Made by a program: the position numbers and the translations under genes
Assembly: GCA_029990175.1 (NCBI GenBank)
Contig: JARKIP010000022.1
Location: forward strand, 24,836,001 to 24,900,000
Direction: 5' to 3'
DNA: 64,000 nucleotides
DNA from: Petunia secreta
Lineage: Eukaryota; Streptophyta; Magnoliopsida; Solanales; Solanaceae
Notes under the pieces: generated by a model
What the model was told of the DNA's origin: nothing
Database searches by the model: none
The model's input: the letters and a program-made list of their open reading frames with translations, nothing else
In this document: positions 34,434 through 44,498 of the stretch, piece after piece
Numbering within the stretch: the stretch's first letter is position 1
Layout: every line of letters begins with the position of its first letter

Positions 34434-36388
34434 AAGGGTGTAGATCATATTTTACCTTGTTGTTAAATCAGAGATAGGGAACGAGTGTGAATGCAAGCAG
34501 TATCTAGTCTTCTTCTCAAGAAAGATTTCCAGAAAATAATGATAACGGCCTCAGAAGTGAAACTGTAATGCTTTAGTTTTTCTTTCAGTTTTCTTTTAGA
34601 GAGTGTATGCTTGTCAGTATATTGAACTCTAGATGTTTCTGTGAATTCAAACTTGTCTCTAGAATGAAAGAATTAGTCGACTTACATAAGTGTGCGGGGT
34701 GGGGATTTGAATTTAAAAGGGTAATCACATAAAAGGCTGGACAATATTCTTTCCAAGAATCAAGGGGACACACTTAGGTATTTCTTCCAAAAATAGACTA
34801 GTCAGTCCCCCCCCCCCCAGTATTAAGCAAAACAGAATCATAGTCAATTATACCCCCTCCCCTTTAACTCTAACATCGTCTAGGTTCACAACTGGTAGTA
34901 CAAATTGTATTGAAATTCACAGAAATCAATTAATCACCTTAACAAGATTTCAATCAGCCCTTAATTGATAGTTTGTCAATTACCATAACAAACTACCAAT
35001 CGCCAATTCAAACTAGGCCTAGTAATGATCCCCAAAATCACATCATTCTAGTTTTAAACTAAGTGATCATGCATCTTAACAAAATAGTAGTCGAAATACA
35101 CTGTCCAAGATGGATGTATGTCTCAGTAATGGTGATGAGGGACATAGGCCTCGAGAATGTCAATTTCATGCACACAAACAAAATCAAGGATAAATTTTCA
35201 CTTGGCCCAGTGAGTTAATAGTGAAATCACTAATCATGTAGTCTTTCTATTTAATTAGTCGACTAATAACAATAATAATGCTGCATTCAGATTAAATTAG
35301 GCAAATTCAGGCATGTGAACAAGTATCGTGGCTAAAACAATAAAATAAACCGACACTGATGATTCGTGAATTTTATGCTAATTAATTAATAAATTGACCA
35401 TGCTAACATACCAAAAAGGGCTAGGCAGTTTTAGGCTCAATAATCGTATAGGTCTAAGAATAGTTAGAAAAGGAAAAGAAAGAGTAAGGGATACCATTAA
35501 GGATCGACATCGGTTAAATTTTAACCCGTCACAATAATGCATGCACGAGGGATTTCCTTCCTTCCCTTGTTGACAACGATCGTATTTTGACTAAAGGAGT
35601 GCCGAAACATCTTTTCCAGCGATGGAGACAGAGGTCACGATTAGGTTCGGATTCGACCTTTGTCAAACGGGCAAACCATTACATGGTTTTTTAGCGGACC
35701 ACGAGAGGGGTGTGGTGATGTGATTATTTTTGAGTTTTTTGGCCGAAAATGGCCATGGACAGTGGTGGCTAGAGTTTTGCTAGGAGAGAGAATAAAGAGA
35801 AAAAGGCAGCTTCGATTTGGAATAAAATGAGGGAGACTTAGGGTTTGGGGGGTCGGCATGTAATTAAAAATTGGAAATATTATCCTGGCCATTGGATCAA
35901 CTACGTGGACGGCCTAGATTTAGCCACGTAGGCATGACTAGGATCTGATGTGGCATTTACGTGGATAAGTGAGAAAGGTGTGAGGTGTATATGTGTGTAT
36001 ATGCGTAAAATGTATTGGTGTTTAACATTGTATAAAATGCATATAAATGTATAGAAAATGGTATAAAATACTTATAAAATTATAGAAAAAAATAAGAAAA
36101 TTAATTGTGAAGGTTAAATAGTTAGGGAAGCCTATTATTTTAGATTTTAAAATAATTTAGACAATTTTACTTAAAATGCGAATAATCACAAGAAATTGTA
36201 ACGGGATATGCGAATTTTATAAAATAGCAATCGCTTATGCAAATATCTTTAATAATAGCCTAAATTGTGTGTGCTTGTACAGTAATGATTTTGAATAGGG
36301 GTGAGTGTGTGGTAACTGTGTGGTTATCAGTGCAACTTTTTCTAAATAATGGCTATTGAAACAGGAGGGACAAAATTAGGTGTCAACA
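34434..36388 (-). other. Ogre LTR, U3-side segment
   Basis: Right part of the Ogre LTR, which is the 5' (U3) part on the sense strand. It includes a run of 12 C at about 34808-34819, and TGTATAAAATGCATATAAATG near 36030-36050 with TATA-like cores on both strands. No gene. The small open frames are not supported by any motif. Confidence 0.6.
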
Positions 36389-36675
36389 ACCATTTAGAAA
36401 AGAACTTTTGACATCCATTTGAAACAACTTGAAATTCTAAAAAAATTCATAGGCTAGTAAGATGCGAATAGTTTCTAACTTGGCCACACGTGCCAAAGTC
36501 TCATGATAGTCGACTCCCTCAATTTGAGAGTAACAATGAGCGACTAGACAAGCTTTTTTTCTTACAACATTACATTCTTCATTTAACTTGTTCCGGAAGA
36601 CCCACTTGGTTCCAATAATTGAAACACCTTTTGGTTTTGGAACTAACTCCTACATCTGATTCTTCTCAAACTTAT
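36389..36675 (-). pseudogene. Copia reverse transcriptase, N-terminal fragment
   Basis: Minus strand: KPKGVSIIGTKWVFRNKLNE near 36640-36580, then LVAHCYSQIEGVDYHETLA and RLETIRILLAY. The frame ends near the MDVKSAFLNG block (here with a stop) exactly where Ogre inserted. The catalytic YVDD would be on the far side of Ogre. Confidence 0.85.
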
Positions 36676-37710
36676 CTAATTCTTTTTACATGGCTTTAAC
36701 TTGAATTTGTGTTGAAGTGCTTCATCAATCTTCTTGGGTTCATTCTGAGAGACAAAGGCAAGATTAGTTTTGAGAGAGCCTCTGGTTATTATACATTCTG
36801 GTGGTTTTCGATAATTAACTTGTGTGGGTAGATTGGTTAACTTTTTCACTGATTTGGAGTGATGACATCGGGTTAACAACTGACATGTCTAAGTTGTCAT
36901 CTACAAGAGAATTTTGACTTTTAGCCGACTAGTCCAATGGTTTCTTGATATTTTGTGTTTCAGGTTTATGAGACTGAATGAATTCCTCCTCATCTGCAGT
37001 AATATCTTTCTCGATTTTGTGCAAAGAATCATCAAATACAACATGCATAGATTATTCAACATATAGAATTCTTTTATTAAACACTCGATATGATCTACTT
37101 GTATTAGAGTATCCGAGAAAAATACCTTCATCACTTTGAGGGTTTTACCTAGATTCTCTTTGCCATTATTATGAATAAAGCATTTATATTCGAACTGGTG
37201 AAAGTAACCAATATTATGATGTTTACCTTTCCGTAGCTCATATGGGTTCTTTTTCAGAATGGGACGAATTAGACACCTGTTAAGGATATGGCAAGCAGTA
37301 CTTATAGCTTCTACCCAGAAGTGATTTCGGAGAGAATGTTCAACAAACATTGTTATGGCCATGTCTTGGAGAGTTCTGTTTTATTACTTTCAACTACTCC
37401 ATTTTTCTGAGGAGATCTTAGAGAGGAGAAGTTGTGAGTGTATCCTTGATCGTTTCATAATTCTTCAAAAAGCGTGATTTAAAACTCACCTCCATGATCA
37501 CTTCTAATAGTAGAGATAAATATCCCTTTTCTCTCTGCACTTTCTTATTATACACTTCAAAATTATTTAGAGCATCATCTTTGTGAGATATAAATATAAC
37601 CCAAGTGAAACGAGAGTAATCATCAACTATAACAAAGGCATATCATTTGCCTCAAATGCTAGTAATTGTAGTTGGACGAAATTAATCCATATGCAGTAGT
37701 TTGAGAGGTT
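36676..37710 (-). pseudogene. Copia integrase and spacer to RT
   Basis: Open minus-strand block at 37362-36901: MAITMFVEHSLRNHFWVEAI, STACHILNRCLIRPILKK and NPYELRKGKHHNI, the C-terminal part of the catalytic core and after. EFYMLNNLCMLYLMILC and acidic or Lys-rich spacer follow. The block at 36879-36676 (RKPPECIITRGSLKTNLAFV, QNEPKKIDEALQ) is the usual region just before Copia RT. Upstream, 37400-37700 holds the core with the FSDHGGEF-like area in broken frames. Confidence 0.82.
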
Positions 37711-37950
37711 TTTAGGTTAAAACAATGTCCTTTGCTTTAAAATATGATCTGGTTTGCTTACCTAATTGGCATGCATCATAAATATGATCTTTTAAACAAT
37801 TTAGTTTAGGCAGCCCAATAACTAAATCATGTTTAGAATATTTTTTAATTAAAAATGTGCTGGCATGTCCTAACTTCCTATGCCACGTCCATGGATCATT
37901 TGAAATTGATGCTAAACAGAGGTGCTTACCCGTGGACATGTTGATATTAT
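37711..37950 (-). pseudogene. Copia GAG-pre-integrase / integrase zinc region
   Basis: MSTGKHLCLASISNDPWTWH followed by RKLGHASTFLIKKYSKHDLV and YDACQLGKQTRSYFK. WHRKLGHAS and C..GK are the conserved HHCC-type signature of the Copia integrase N-terminus, with the first Cys of the CC pair apparently changed. About 75 codons stay open. Confidence 0.85.
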
Positions 37951-37981
37951 TGTGAACATAAATGTTGTCATCTCTGAAGCC

Positions 37982-38330
37982 TTATAGAACAACCTTACAT
38001 TTTGTGCCGTGAATGGTGCACCTAGAAGATTCAAATTTTACCTTGCATCCTCCATCACAGAGTTGATTGATGCTAAAGAGATTGTGTTTCCAACCATCAA
38101 CTAAAAAGGCCTCATTTATCTCACGGGAAGGTCTGAGAGATGATACCAATTCATGTGATTCACCATTTTGCATCACCCCTACAATTTTCAAATCCTCCAT
38201 CAATATCCGTGACTGATTTAAAAAGTTGTTTCTCACTAATGATATGTCTGAAACATCCATTATCTAGAAACTATTTTCCATTACTAGCCGACTTCTTATG
38301 GAGTTCCTGCAAAACAATATGTTTATAGAG
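37982..38330 (-). pseudogene. Copia protease
   Basis: The active-site block WFLDNGCFRHI lies at about 38275-38245, where family members have WYLDSGCSRHMTG, so D-S/T-G has become D-N-G. It is followed by FLVDGWKHNLFSINQLCDGG, CKVKFESSRCTIHG and VVL, the usual end of the Copia protease (NLLSISQLCDKG). A stop at the W position separates it from upstream sequence. Confidence 0.85.
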
Positions 38331-39876
38331 TTTTACGTACCTAAGCTTGCTTAGGTCCTTAGGTGTTAGTTTTTGAGGTACTTGCCTCATTTTTGACTTT
38401 GGGTCTCCAGGCCCATTTACTTGAATTTTCTCTTCTAATTCAACATCGATTGTTGGTGTGCCCAAGTTTACCATAATAATGATAGGTATGAGCATTCAGA
38501 TTAAACTCACCAGATGATTCAAATGTGGTAGTATGTGTAGATTTTTTTCTTTGGACTTATCATGATAAGTCGATCGGTTTGATCTAACTAAACTGTGACT
38601 GGTGGATTTCTTTTCAATTAATTAAGTTAAAGTTTTAGTTCATGAACTTATTCTTGAAGGAAATCTCTCTCGATCTCAACAAATTGAAGTTTTAGTTTCC
38701 GATCTTCTTTTTCTTTATTTAGATTCTTTAATTGCTTAAGAACCTTTTCCATTTCATACCAGAACTTCATCCAAAATTCTAGAAGATGTTAAGCAGTTTT
38801 CACAACATACCCCAATGGAGTCAGTGTGAGCCATGAAGAAGATGTTTGCAATTTCCTCATGATCATTTTCAGATTCATCATGATCGCTTTATGTTGTGTA
38901 GGATCTATTTTTTCCTTTGAATTGTTTCTTCTTTGATTCAGGTCAGTTTGCTGCAATGTGTCCAAGTTTTCTACCGTCATAACAACATCCTTTATATTTG
39001 TAGTTGTTCTGATTGTCCTTTCTAATTGAATTTTGGACTTCCTAGATTGTCTTCTTTTATTTATCACACTGTTGATGTTTCTAGACATCGACTGGTTCCT
39101 CTTGAATTTGATCCTCTTCATTTTGATCATAGTCAAACTATTCTACCATGGTGTTGAAGGCCACAATTTTCTTCTTTTCTTCTTGAGCATTTCTTTGGAG
39201 ATGGGTTTTCTTGAAAGCAATCGAATCACCATATAGTTCATCATATGACAATGTATTTAAATCTCTAGTTTCTTTGTTGATAACTTTTAGTTGCTAGATA
39301 GTTGAAAGACTTCGAAGTATCTTTCTAACTTGTTCATGATTAGTGTACGTCTTTCCAAGAGCCTTTAGTTCTCTACGAATTCTTTTGAACCTAGCTAGCA
39401 TATTTTCAACTGATTCACCATCTTTCATTTGAAACAGTTCATATTGATAAACTAGAAGGTTTATTTTGGTCTCTTTCACTTTGCTAGTTCATTCAAAGGT
39501 TACTTCCAATTTTTCCCATATTTCTTTTAAAGATCCACAGCTGGATACTATCTCATACTCCTCTCCGTATATGCCATTGTATAGAATATTAACACACTTG
39601 TTGTTGAATGATCTCCCTTTGCTCATCAGTATGATCATCCATATGAAGAGCAATTGGAGTAGCAAAAGTATCACCTTCAGCCTTGTTTATGGTTTTTGCA
39701 TATGGTAGTTTGTAAGGACTCTTTTATATAACACACCAAACTTTGTAGTCAACAGATTTAACGAATGTTTCCATTAGAATTTTCCTATGATTATAGTGTT
39801 GGCCATTCAAGTAGGGAGGTCTGGTCTCAAAAGTTCCCTCTGTAGATAGATCCCCGTTGACAACGTGTGAAGACAT
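38331..39876 (-). pseudogene. Copia gag
   Basis: The start MSSHVVNGDLSTEGTFETRP at 39876 is followed by PYLNGQHYNHRKILMETFVK and VWCVI, matching the Copia gag N-terminus. The UBN2-type core lies at about 39680-39294: SLKEIWEKLEVTFE, a stop, then INLLVYQYELFQMKDGESVE, NMLARFKRI and LRSLSTI. A decayed zinc knuckle reads CYDGRKLGHIAAN near 38985-38945, with the last Cys turned into a stop. The C-terminal basic region continues to about 38340. It is broken by several stops. Confidence 0.82.
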
Positions 39877-39925
39877 GATCTTTTTTCACTTGTTGATAAG
39901 CAAACATAGAATAATGTGTGTCCAA

Positions 39926-39937
39926 GCTGTGTTACCA
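39926..39937 (-). promoter_or_regulatory. Copia primer-binding site
   Basis: Sense strand TGGTAACACAGC, 10 of 12 bases identical to the initiator tRNA-Met site TGGTATCAGAGC. It is two bases from the LTR end. Confidence 0.65.
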
Positions 39938-39939
39938 AT

Positions 39940-40890
39940 TGAAAGTAAAAAAATGGGGTAAATTATTTCTTTTATTCTTATACTCGACTTAGAAAGATTA
40001 ACACTTGACTAAATCTAGGAGATAAATAAAATGCAAAAAGTAAATGCAGAATATAAAAATGGATAAAGTGATTTTTATAATGGTTCAGAACCAATGTGGT
40101 TCCTAATCCAATCCCCTTGGGTCACAAGGGAGAGTATCTCTTCTAGCTCTTTGGTATCCAAGTACAACAGATGGTTTATCCTTCACCATAAATATCACAT
40201 TGTTGGTTTTACACTTCGCTCGCCAACAACGACTATGTCTGATTTATAGGTAATCAAACCTAACTTTGTTGACACAACTATTTTCTCTACCTTGCTCTTC
40301 TCTTTCTTTTATTTTTTGAACACTCGTAGACTCTCAAGTATACAATGATATATCAAATTAATGTTAAATCTAGAGAGATTTGTACAGTAAGTAGTAGTTA
40401 GCTCTTCTTCTTCATGGAACTCTTCAATATATAGGTATTTTGAAAGTAGCCGTGGCAAGCTTTCCTTCAATCAGCTAATCACATCCGTAATCTGTCAATC
40501 TTCTCTGCGTGAGCCTTGTAATTGATTTACTTTCGAGATCTGGCTTGAGATAATCTCGCATTGATTGATTGGAAATATTTCTTACTGCCGAAGGGAGATA
40601 CAGTTTGACCAATGGGAATTTATCCTCGAAAAGATTCATTAGGGTTTATAGAATCTTTTTAAGAATAAGGGTAAGAGCTTATGTTCACATTGCCCAGTTG
40701 GCAGATCTTTATGAGAATCCTTTTTTTTTCCATATATAGCTAGTCCTTTATCCCTTAGAGTTACTCTCGGCAGTCTTCCCATAGTTAGCTTCCTTACATA
40801 ACTGTTTGTGTCTCCTTTTGTGTTCACATCTTCCTTTTTTAATTAATCCATCCTATTATAATTTTTTATTAGTTAGGCATTATCAAAACA
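39940..40890 (-). repeat. Copia 5' LTR
   Basis: 951 bp. On the sense strand it starts TGTTTTGATAATGCC and ends TTTACTTTCA. TGTTTTGAT.AT is a common Copia LTR start. The right boundary (40890) is inferred from this start. The other LTR is outside the window, so length and TSD (right candidate GGTTG, 40891-40895) are unconfirmed. Confidence 0.65.
40426..40437 (-). promoter_or_regulatory. TATA box of Copia LTR
   Basis: Sense strand ACCTATATATTG, a good plant TATA match, about 455 bp into the LTR. A GA/CT-rich segment follows within 40 bases, as expected near a transcription start. Confidence 0.55.
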
Positions 40891-40895
40891 GGTTG

Positions 40896-41442
40896 AACAC
40901 TTGTAGCAGCACCCAACACTAACTCTACAAAAGTATTTCCATTCCAATAAAGATGTAACGGTAAGAGATAGATTTAATAATCTAAATACTTTGTAGAATC
41001 TGAAATAAAGAGCAAAAGTCAAATTTAATTTCATAAATAGGTTTATGTCCTCTTTGTGAGCCATGCTCAACTACGAGCTGTTAAGAAACTTATACATATT
41101 CGTAGAATAAGAAAAAAAGAGTGTATGCTAGAAAAACAAAGAAAAAGCTTGCCACCAAGAACAAGCTGGTAGGCTCAGTGCTATATCACTCTAGAAATTC
41201 TCGCTTTCAGCCACGAGTCCTATAGGTGGCGGGTGTGAAATTTTCGAAAGAGTAATCGAAGAAAACAAATGAAATGGAAAAGTATGGTGTGACTAATTCT
41301 CAATTGGGATGGCAGAATGCGATAATGAGAAAAGGGTGTCATTCAACGGTCTAGTAATTTCATACTTTCATGTTTAGAACAATAATAACCAGTACTATAA
41401 TGATCTCATGAATTAAATGAAAACTCAAAAACATCACAAATA
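40896..41442. other. Unassigned sequence between Copia LTR and Tat element
   Basis: AT-rich, no open frame with a known motif, no tandem structure. Together with 53028-53600 it was contiguous before the Tat element inserted. It may belong to the 3' end of the old chromovirus to the right, which would put that element's LTR here, but I could not find LTR ends. Confidence 0.35.
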
Positions 41443-41447
41443 CACAT

Positions 41448-42106
41448 TGTATTGGGTTAAATCCATCGTCACCAAAGTTGGTGACTAAGCATCCACATAG
41501 GACGACGTATAAACGACACGTGGCTACGAATGGGCATAAAGGCAACGGATAGAATCGAAGATGGACAACTATAACGGACAGATGAACAGTCACCACGGCC
41601 GGGATAGTCGCAACTCGTCATCAAGCCAATTCAAAATAGAAGTCTTATCCTTAAGCAACGTAACTGCTCGATTAAGGAGTTACAAATGCTCGTGAAACGG
41701 ACGCTTAGTTATCTATATATTGTAATTTAAGTCACAAGCATTGTATCTAATTCTTCTCTGAACATACATCTGTATTCCAACTACCACTTAATATCCGATT
41801 CTTTACTTTCTGTCGATATTTACTATTATTACTCATAATCGAGTGATCTCATTTATTATTCTGCTGCTTAAATATCATAAAGAGTACGAGGAAGGAAGTT
41901 TGATCAAGTCTATACGGCCCGAACACGGTTCCTTTCATTTAAATCTTCATTTATTATATCGCATTAATTGTGTCTTTATTTCTTTACATTTACCGTAATC
42001 ATTTACGTCTTTTCACACTAGGCATTTAATCTTGATTATTGATCGTGACTCCGCTTTATAAATTTAATTGTGACTTAACCTAATAAAACGAAATTACGGT
42101 TAAACA
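41448..42106 (+). repeat. Tat 5' LTR
   Basis: 659 bp, TGTATTGGG to GGTTAAACA. It contains a TATA box (41714-41720, CTATATATTG context) about 270 bp in. It matches 52364-53022 with about 12 substitutions and no indel. Confidence 0.93.
41714..41720 (+). promoter_or_regulatory. TATA box of Tat 5' LTR
   Basis: TATATAT within ATCTATATATTGTAA, the single strong TATA match in the LTR. Conserved in the 3' LTR near 52630-52637. Confidence 0.55.
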
Positions 42107-42109
42107 ATT

Positions 42110-42127
42110 TGGCGACCACAGTGGGAG
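42110..42127 (+). promoter_or_regulatory. Tat primer-binding site
   Basis: TGGCGACCACAGTGGGAG begins three bases after the 5' LTR. TGG is the complement of the CCA tail. The rest resembles but does not match the tRNA-Arg site of Ogre (TGGCGACTC.GCTGGGGA). The tRNA used is not identified. Confidence 0.6.
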
Positions 42128-42224
42128 CCGGTCAATAACTTCCGTAGGTTAATTGCTTATCGTATTTTATTCTTTATTCGCTTTCTTCTCGCTCGTGGGC
42201 TCTCCTCGTTTTCTTTTTGTCAAA

Positions 42225-44498
42225 ATGGCAGATAACAACTCACACAACAACGCTCCCATTGACGGGCAACAAGACCTCAACGCTGCGGAGCAAGTAGACT
42301 TGAATTTGGCCGGGGACGAGCAGCAAGATGTTATTCCTGCAGACGACGACGTGATCCCCATTGCAGAGAACGAGAACGTGCTCCCAGCGGAACAGGAAAA
42401 CGAGCACAGCCAACAAGGTAGCAGAAATAGCCGCCATCCTGGCCGAGGGAACTTCGATCAAGGGCCTGGAGGACCTAGAAGACCCAGTGGTCCTGGGAAT
42501 TCGAGGAATTCTCAAGACGCTGTCCTTGAATTCATACGGCAACAGGCTGAAGTCAACAGGCAAATACGGGAAGCTATCGATAGCCTACGAGGACAAAACC
42601 TGCCAAACGCAGGAAATCCACCCATTGGACGTCCAAGGGATGCTTCACCGTCTCATGCCTCGAGACGCGCTGAAAATCAGCATGCAGGATCAACGGTGCC
42701 AACAGAAATGAGCGAGGTCATGGAGGCCCTCACCAGGCAGTTCAAAGAGAGCCAGGAGGCCCTGCAGCGCTCTCTTCATGAGAGGATTGACCAGATCCCT
42801 GGCGCACCACCCACTTTGAAGAAAGTTGACGTTCAACGGTATATTCAAAGGCCTTGGAAGAAAGAAGCAGCACCAAAGGCAATACCCAAAACATTCAAAA
42901 TGCCAAACATACCAAGATACCGGGGAACAACTGACCCCAACGACCACTTGATGATGTTTAGCGATTTCATAAAGGCAAGCGATCTCACCGACGAGGAGAT
43001 CGAATCAGTGCAATTAAAGAATTTCGTAGAAACCTTGGCAGATGGCGCTCTACGGTGGTATTCAATACTGCCACCAAATTCAATAGGATCTTTTGCCGAG
43101 ATGGCGGAGTTATTTGTCAAAGCACACACAGGCGCTCAGAAAACAGAAACAAGAGTTGAGGACATCTTTGAAATCAAACAACTGCCCGGGGAGTCTCTCC
43201 GGAAGTATGTGGACCGCTTTCAGCGTGAACGTATGTTGCTACCCAAAGTTCCAGATCGATGGGCGGCTATTGCATTCACTAACAGCTTGGACGTCAACAG
43301 TTCTGAAGCGACCAGGCGATTGTATGAATCCCTGCGAGAATATCCTGCAGCAAACTGGTCGGATGTCTACAACCGTTATAATTCAAAGGTACGTATAGAC
43401 GAAGATAAATTGATTGGCACAGGTACCCGAGGACGGAGCCAAACTCGCACCAATGGCGCTGGGGGAAAGATCGAGACAGATAGGCCAGACGCACGGCACG
43501 AGCCATATCCCAGTCGGTCGCGTAACAACTCAAATGGACGCGGTCGTAACAACAAAGGCCTGGCAAGGGGCAATGATTCCGCTTCAACTTCTAGTGGAAT
43601 TCCAACCCTGCCCGTTTTCAACATCGGAGCAGTCGAGCTTGTAGCAGTGCTCGAGGGGATGAGTGAAAAGGTCAAATGGCCTAAGGATATGAAGGGTGAC
43701 CCCAGCAAGCGCAACAAAAACTTGTGGTGCGAATTCCATCGCGATCACGGCCACACAACGGAAGACTGCAAGGCTCTAAGGTACGAAGTCGCTAACTTAT
43801 TGAAACAGGGCTATCTCAAGGAGTACTTGACAGAAAAAGGAAAGCAAACTCACGCAAAGGCCCAGCAAAATAAATCAGAACCTCCCCGAGTATCATCTCC
43901 AAAAATGACGGTCAACGTCATCTCTGGCGGTATTGAGGTTGATGCAGTCACATACACAGCAAAGAAATGCGCCAAAGTATCTATTACAAAGACCAAACGA
44001 CCACGACTTGAGGATACAATAACTTTTGAAGAAGCAGATGCAGATGGCTTGCAATTTCCTCACATGGACGCTTTAGTGATAACATTACGAGTGGAAGAGT
44101 TTGATGTCAAGAGGGTACTCGTTGATCCAGGCAGTTCAACGAACATCATATTATCTCGGGTCGTGCAGCAGTTGAAACTATACGATGAGATTGTACCAAT
44201 TTCTCGCGTTCTCTCAGGATTTAACAATTCCAGCGAGAAGACGTCGGGAGAAATTACTTTGACGACCCTTGTCGAAGGCGTTATGAGACGAACAACGTTT
44301 CATGTCATTGATGGGGATATGGCCTACAACATAATCCTTGGGAGGCCATGGATACACGATATGCAAGCAGTCCCGTCAACATATCATCAAGTAATGAAAT
44401 TCCCTTCAGAGTGGGGAATACGGGAAGTTCGGGGAGAGCACCGCTGCGCTAGAGATTGCTACTCAGTTGCAGTCAAGCTCCCCGAGGAGGCAAAATAG
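42225..44498 (+). CDS. Tat gag-protease polyprotein, intact reading frame
   Basis: An uninterrupted frame of 757 codons. I chose the ATG at 42225 (AAAATGGC context, MADNNSHNNAP) over an in-frame ATG at 42153, because the 24 residues in between are hydrophobic and unlike gag. Residues 1-120 are acidic then Arg/Gly-rich. The gag core is at about 235-300 (DPNDHLMMFSDFI ... LADGALRWYSILPPNSI) with KQLPGESLRKYVDRFQRE after it. A C-H-H-C knuckle (WCEFHRDHGHTTEDC) lies near 501-515. The protease has LVDPGSSTNI near 632 and YNIILGRPW near 703; the active site is D-P-G where D-T/N-G is usual, so activity is doubtful. It ends in TAG before RT. Confidence 0.88.
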   Translation: MADNNSHNNAPIDGQQDLNAAEQVDLNLAGDEQQDVIPADDDVIPIAENENVLPAEQENEHSQQGSRNSRHPGRGNFDQGPGGPRRPSGPGNSRNSQDAVLEFIRQQAEVNRQIREAIDSLRGQNLPNAGNPPIGRPRDASPSHASRRAENQHAGSTVPTEMSEVMEALTRQFKESQEALQRSLHERIDQIPGAPPTLKKVDVQRYIQRPWKKEAAPKAIPKTFKMPNIPRYRGTTDPNDHLMMFSDFIKASDLTDEEIESVQLKNFVETLADGALRWYSILPPNSIGSFAEMAELFVKAHTGAQKTETRVEDIFEIKQLPGESLRKYVDRFQRERMLLPKVPDRWAAIAFTNSLDVNSSEATRRLYESLREYPAANWSDVYNRYNSKVRIDEDKLIGTGTRGRSQTRTNGAGGKIETDRPDARHEPYPSRSRNNSNGRGRNNKGLARGNDSASTSSGIPTLPVFNIGAVELVAVLEGMSEKVKWPKDMKGDPSKRNKNLWCEFHRDHGHTTEDCKALRYEVANLLKQGYLKEYLTEKGKQTHAKAQQNKSEPPRVSSPKMTVNVISGGIEVDAVTYTAKKCAKVSITKTKRPRLEDTITFEEADADGLQFPHMDALVITLRVEEFDVKRVLVDPGSSTNIILSRVVQQLKLYDEIVPISRVLSGFNNSSEKTSGEITLTTLVEGVMRRTTFHVIDGDMAYNIILGRPWIHDMQAVPSTYHQVMKFPSEWGIREVRGEHRCARDCYSVAVKLPEEAK

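Larger units (their letters stand above)
1..36388 (-). mobile_element. Ogre-type (Tat lineage) Ty3/Gypsy retrotransposon, interrupted, left end outside window
   Basis: A large minus-strand element, read from right to left. In order it has a 5' LTR (18903-36388), a primer-binding site of tRNA-Arg type, two ORF1-like genes, gag, protease, a G-rich linker and RT, which continues past base 1. An extra ORF1 upstream of gag, a tRNA-Arg primer and a long LTR are known hallmarks of Ogre. Three younger elements interrupt it: Tekay-1 (402-9928), AB (19377-23882) and CD (25048-34433). Without them the visible Ogre is about 13 kb. Its right end (GTGTCAACA) lies in the RT of a Copia element, so Ogre is younger than that. 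The right TSD copy should be ACCAT (36389-36393); the left copy is outside the window. All coding regions carry stops and frameshifts, so it is a dead copy. Confidence 0.85.
18903..36388 (-). repeat. Ogre 5' LTR, split by AB and CD
   Basis: The plus-strand left end is TGTCATACCCC and the right end is AAATTAGGTGTCAACA, so on the sense strand the LTR starts TGTTGACACC and ends GTATGACA. Removing AB and CD with one TSD copy each leaves about 3.6 kb. The pieces are 18903-19376, 23883-25047 and 34434-36388. Long AT-rich LTRs with AGAGTCGCCACCTAAT-type sequence near the end (about 18985) are usual in Ogre. Its 3' partner would lie left of the window. Confidence 0.8.
36389..40890 (-). mobile_element. 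Ty1/Copia retrotransposon, 5' part, interrupted by Ogre
   Basis: A minus-strand Copia element read right to left: LTR 39940-40890, primer-binding site 39926-39937, gag (39876 down), protease, GAG-pre-integrase, integrase and the start of RT. At 36389 the Ogre insertion cuts it. The order protease, integrase, RT is diagnostic of Ty1/Copia. The NQM.ELVP.PKGVSIIGTKW RT start resembles Sirevirus-type elements, but I do not assign the lineage firmly. The rest of RT and the 3' LTR are outside the window beyond Ogre's left end. Confidence 0.85.

Noticed and set aside
42153..42224. Upstream ATG extending the Tat gag by 24 hydrophobic residues (possible signal peptide)
   Set aside because: Gag acts in the cytoplasm, and the ATG at 42225 has better context and gag-like sequence after it.
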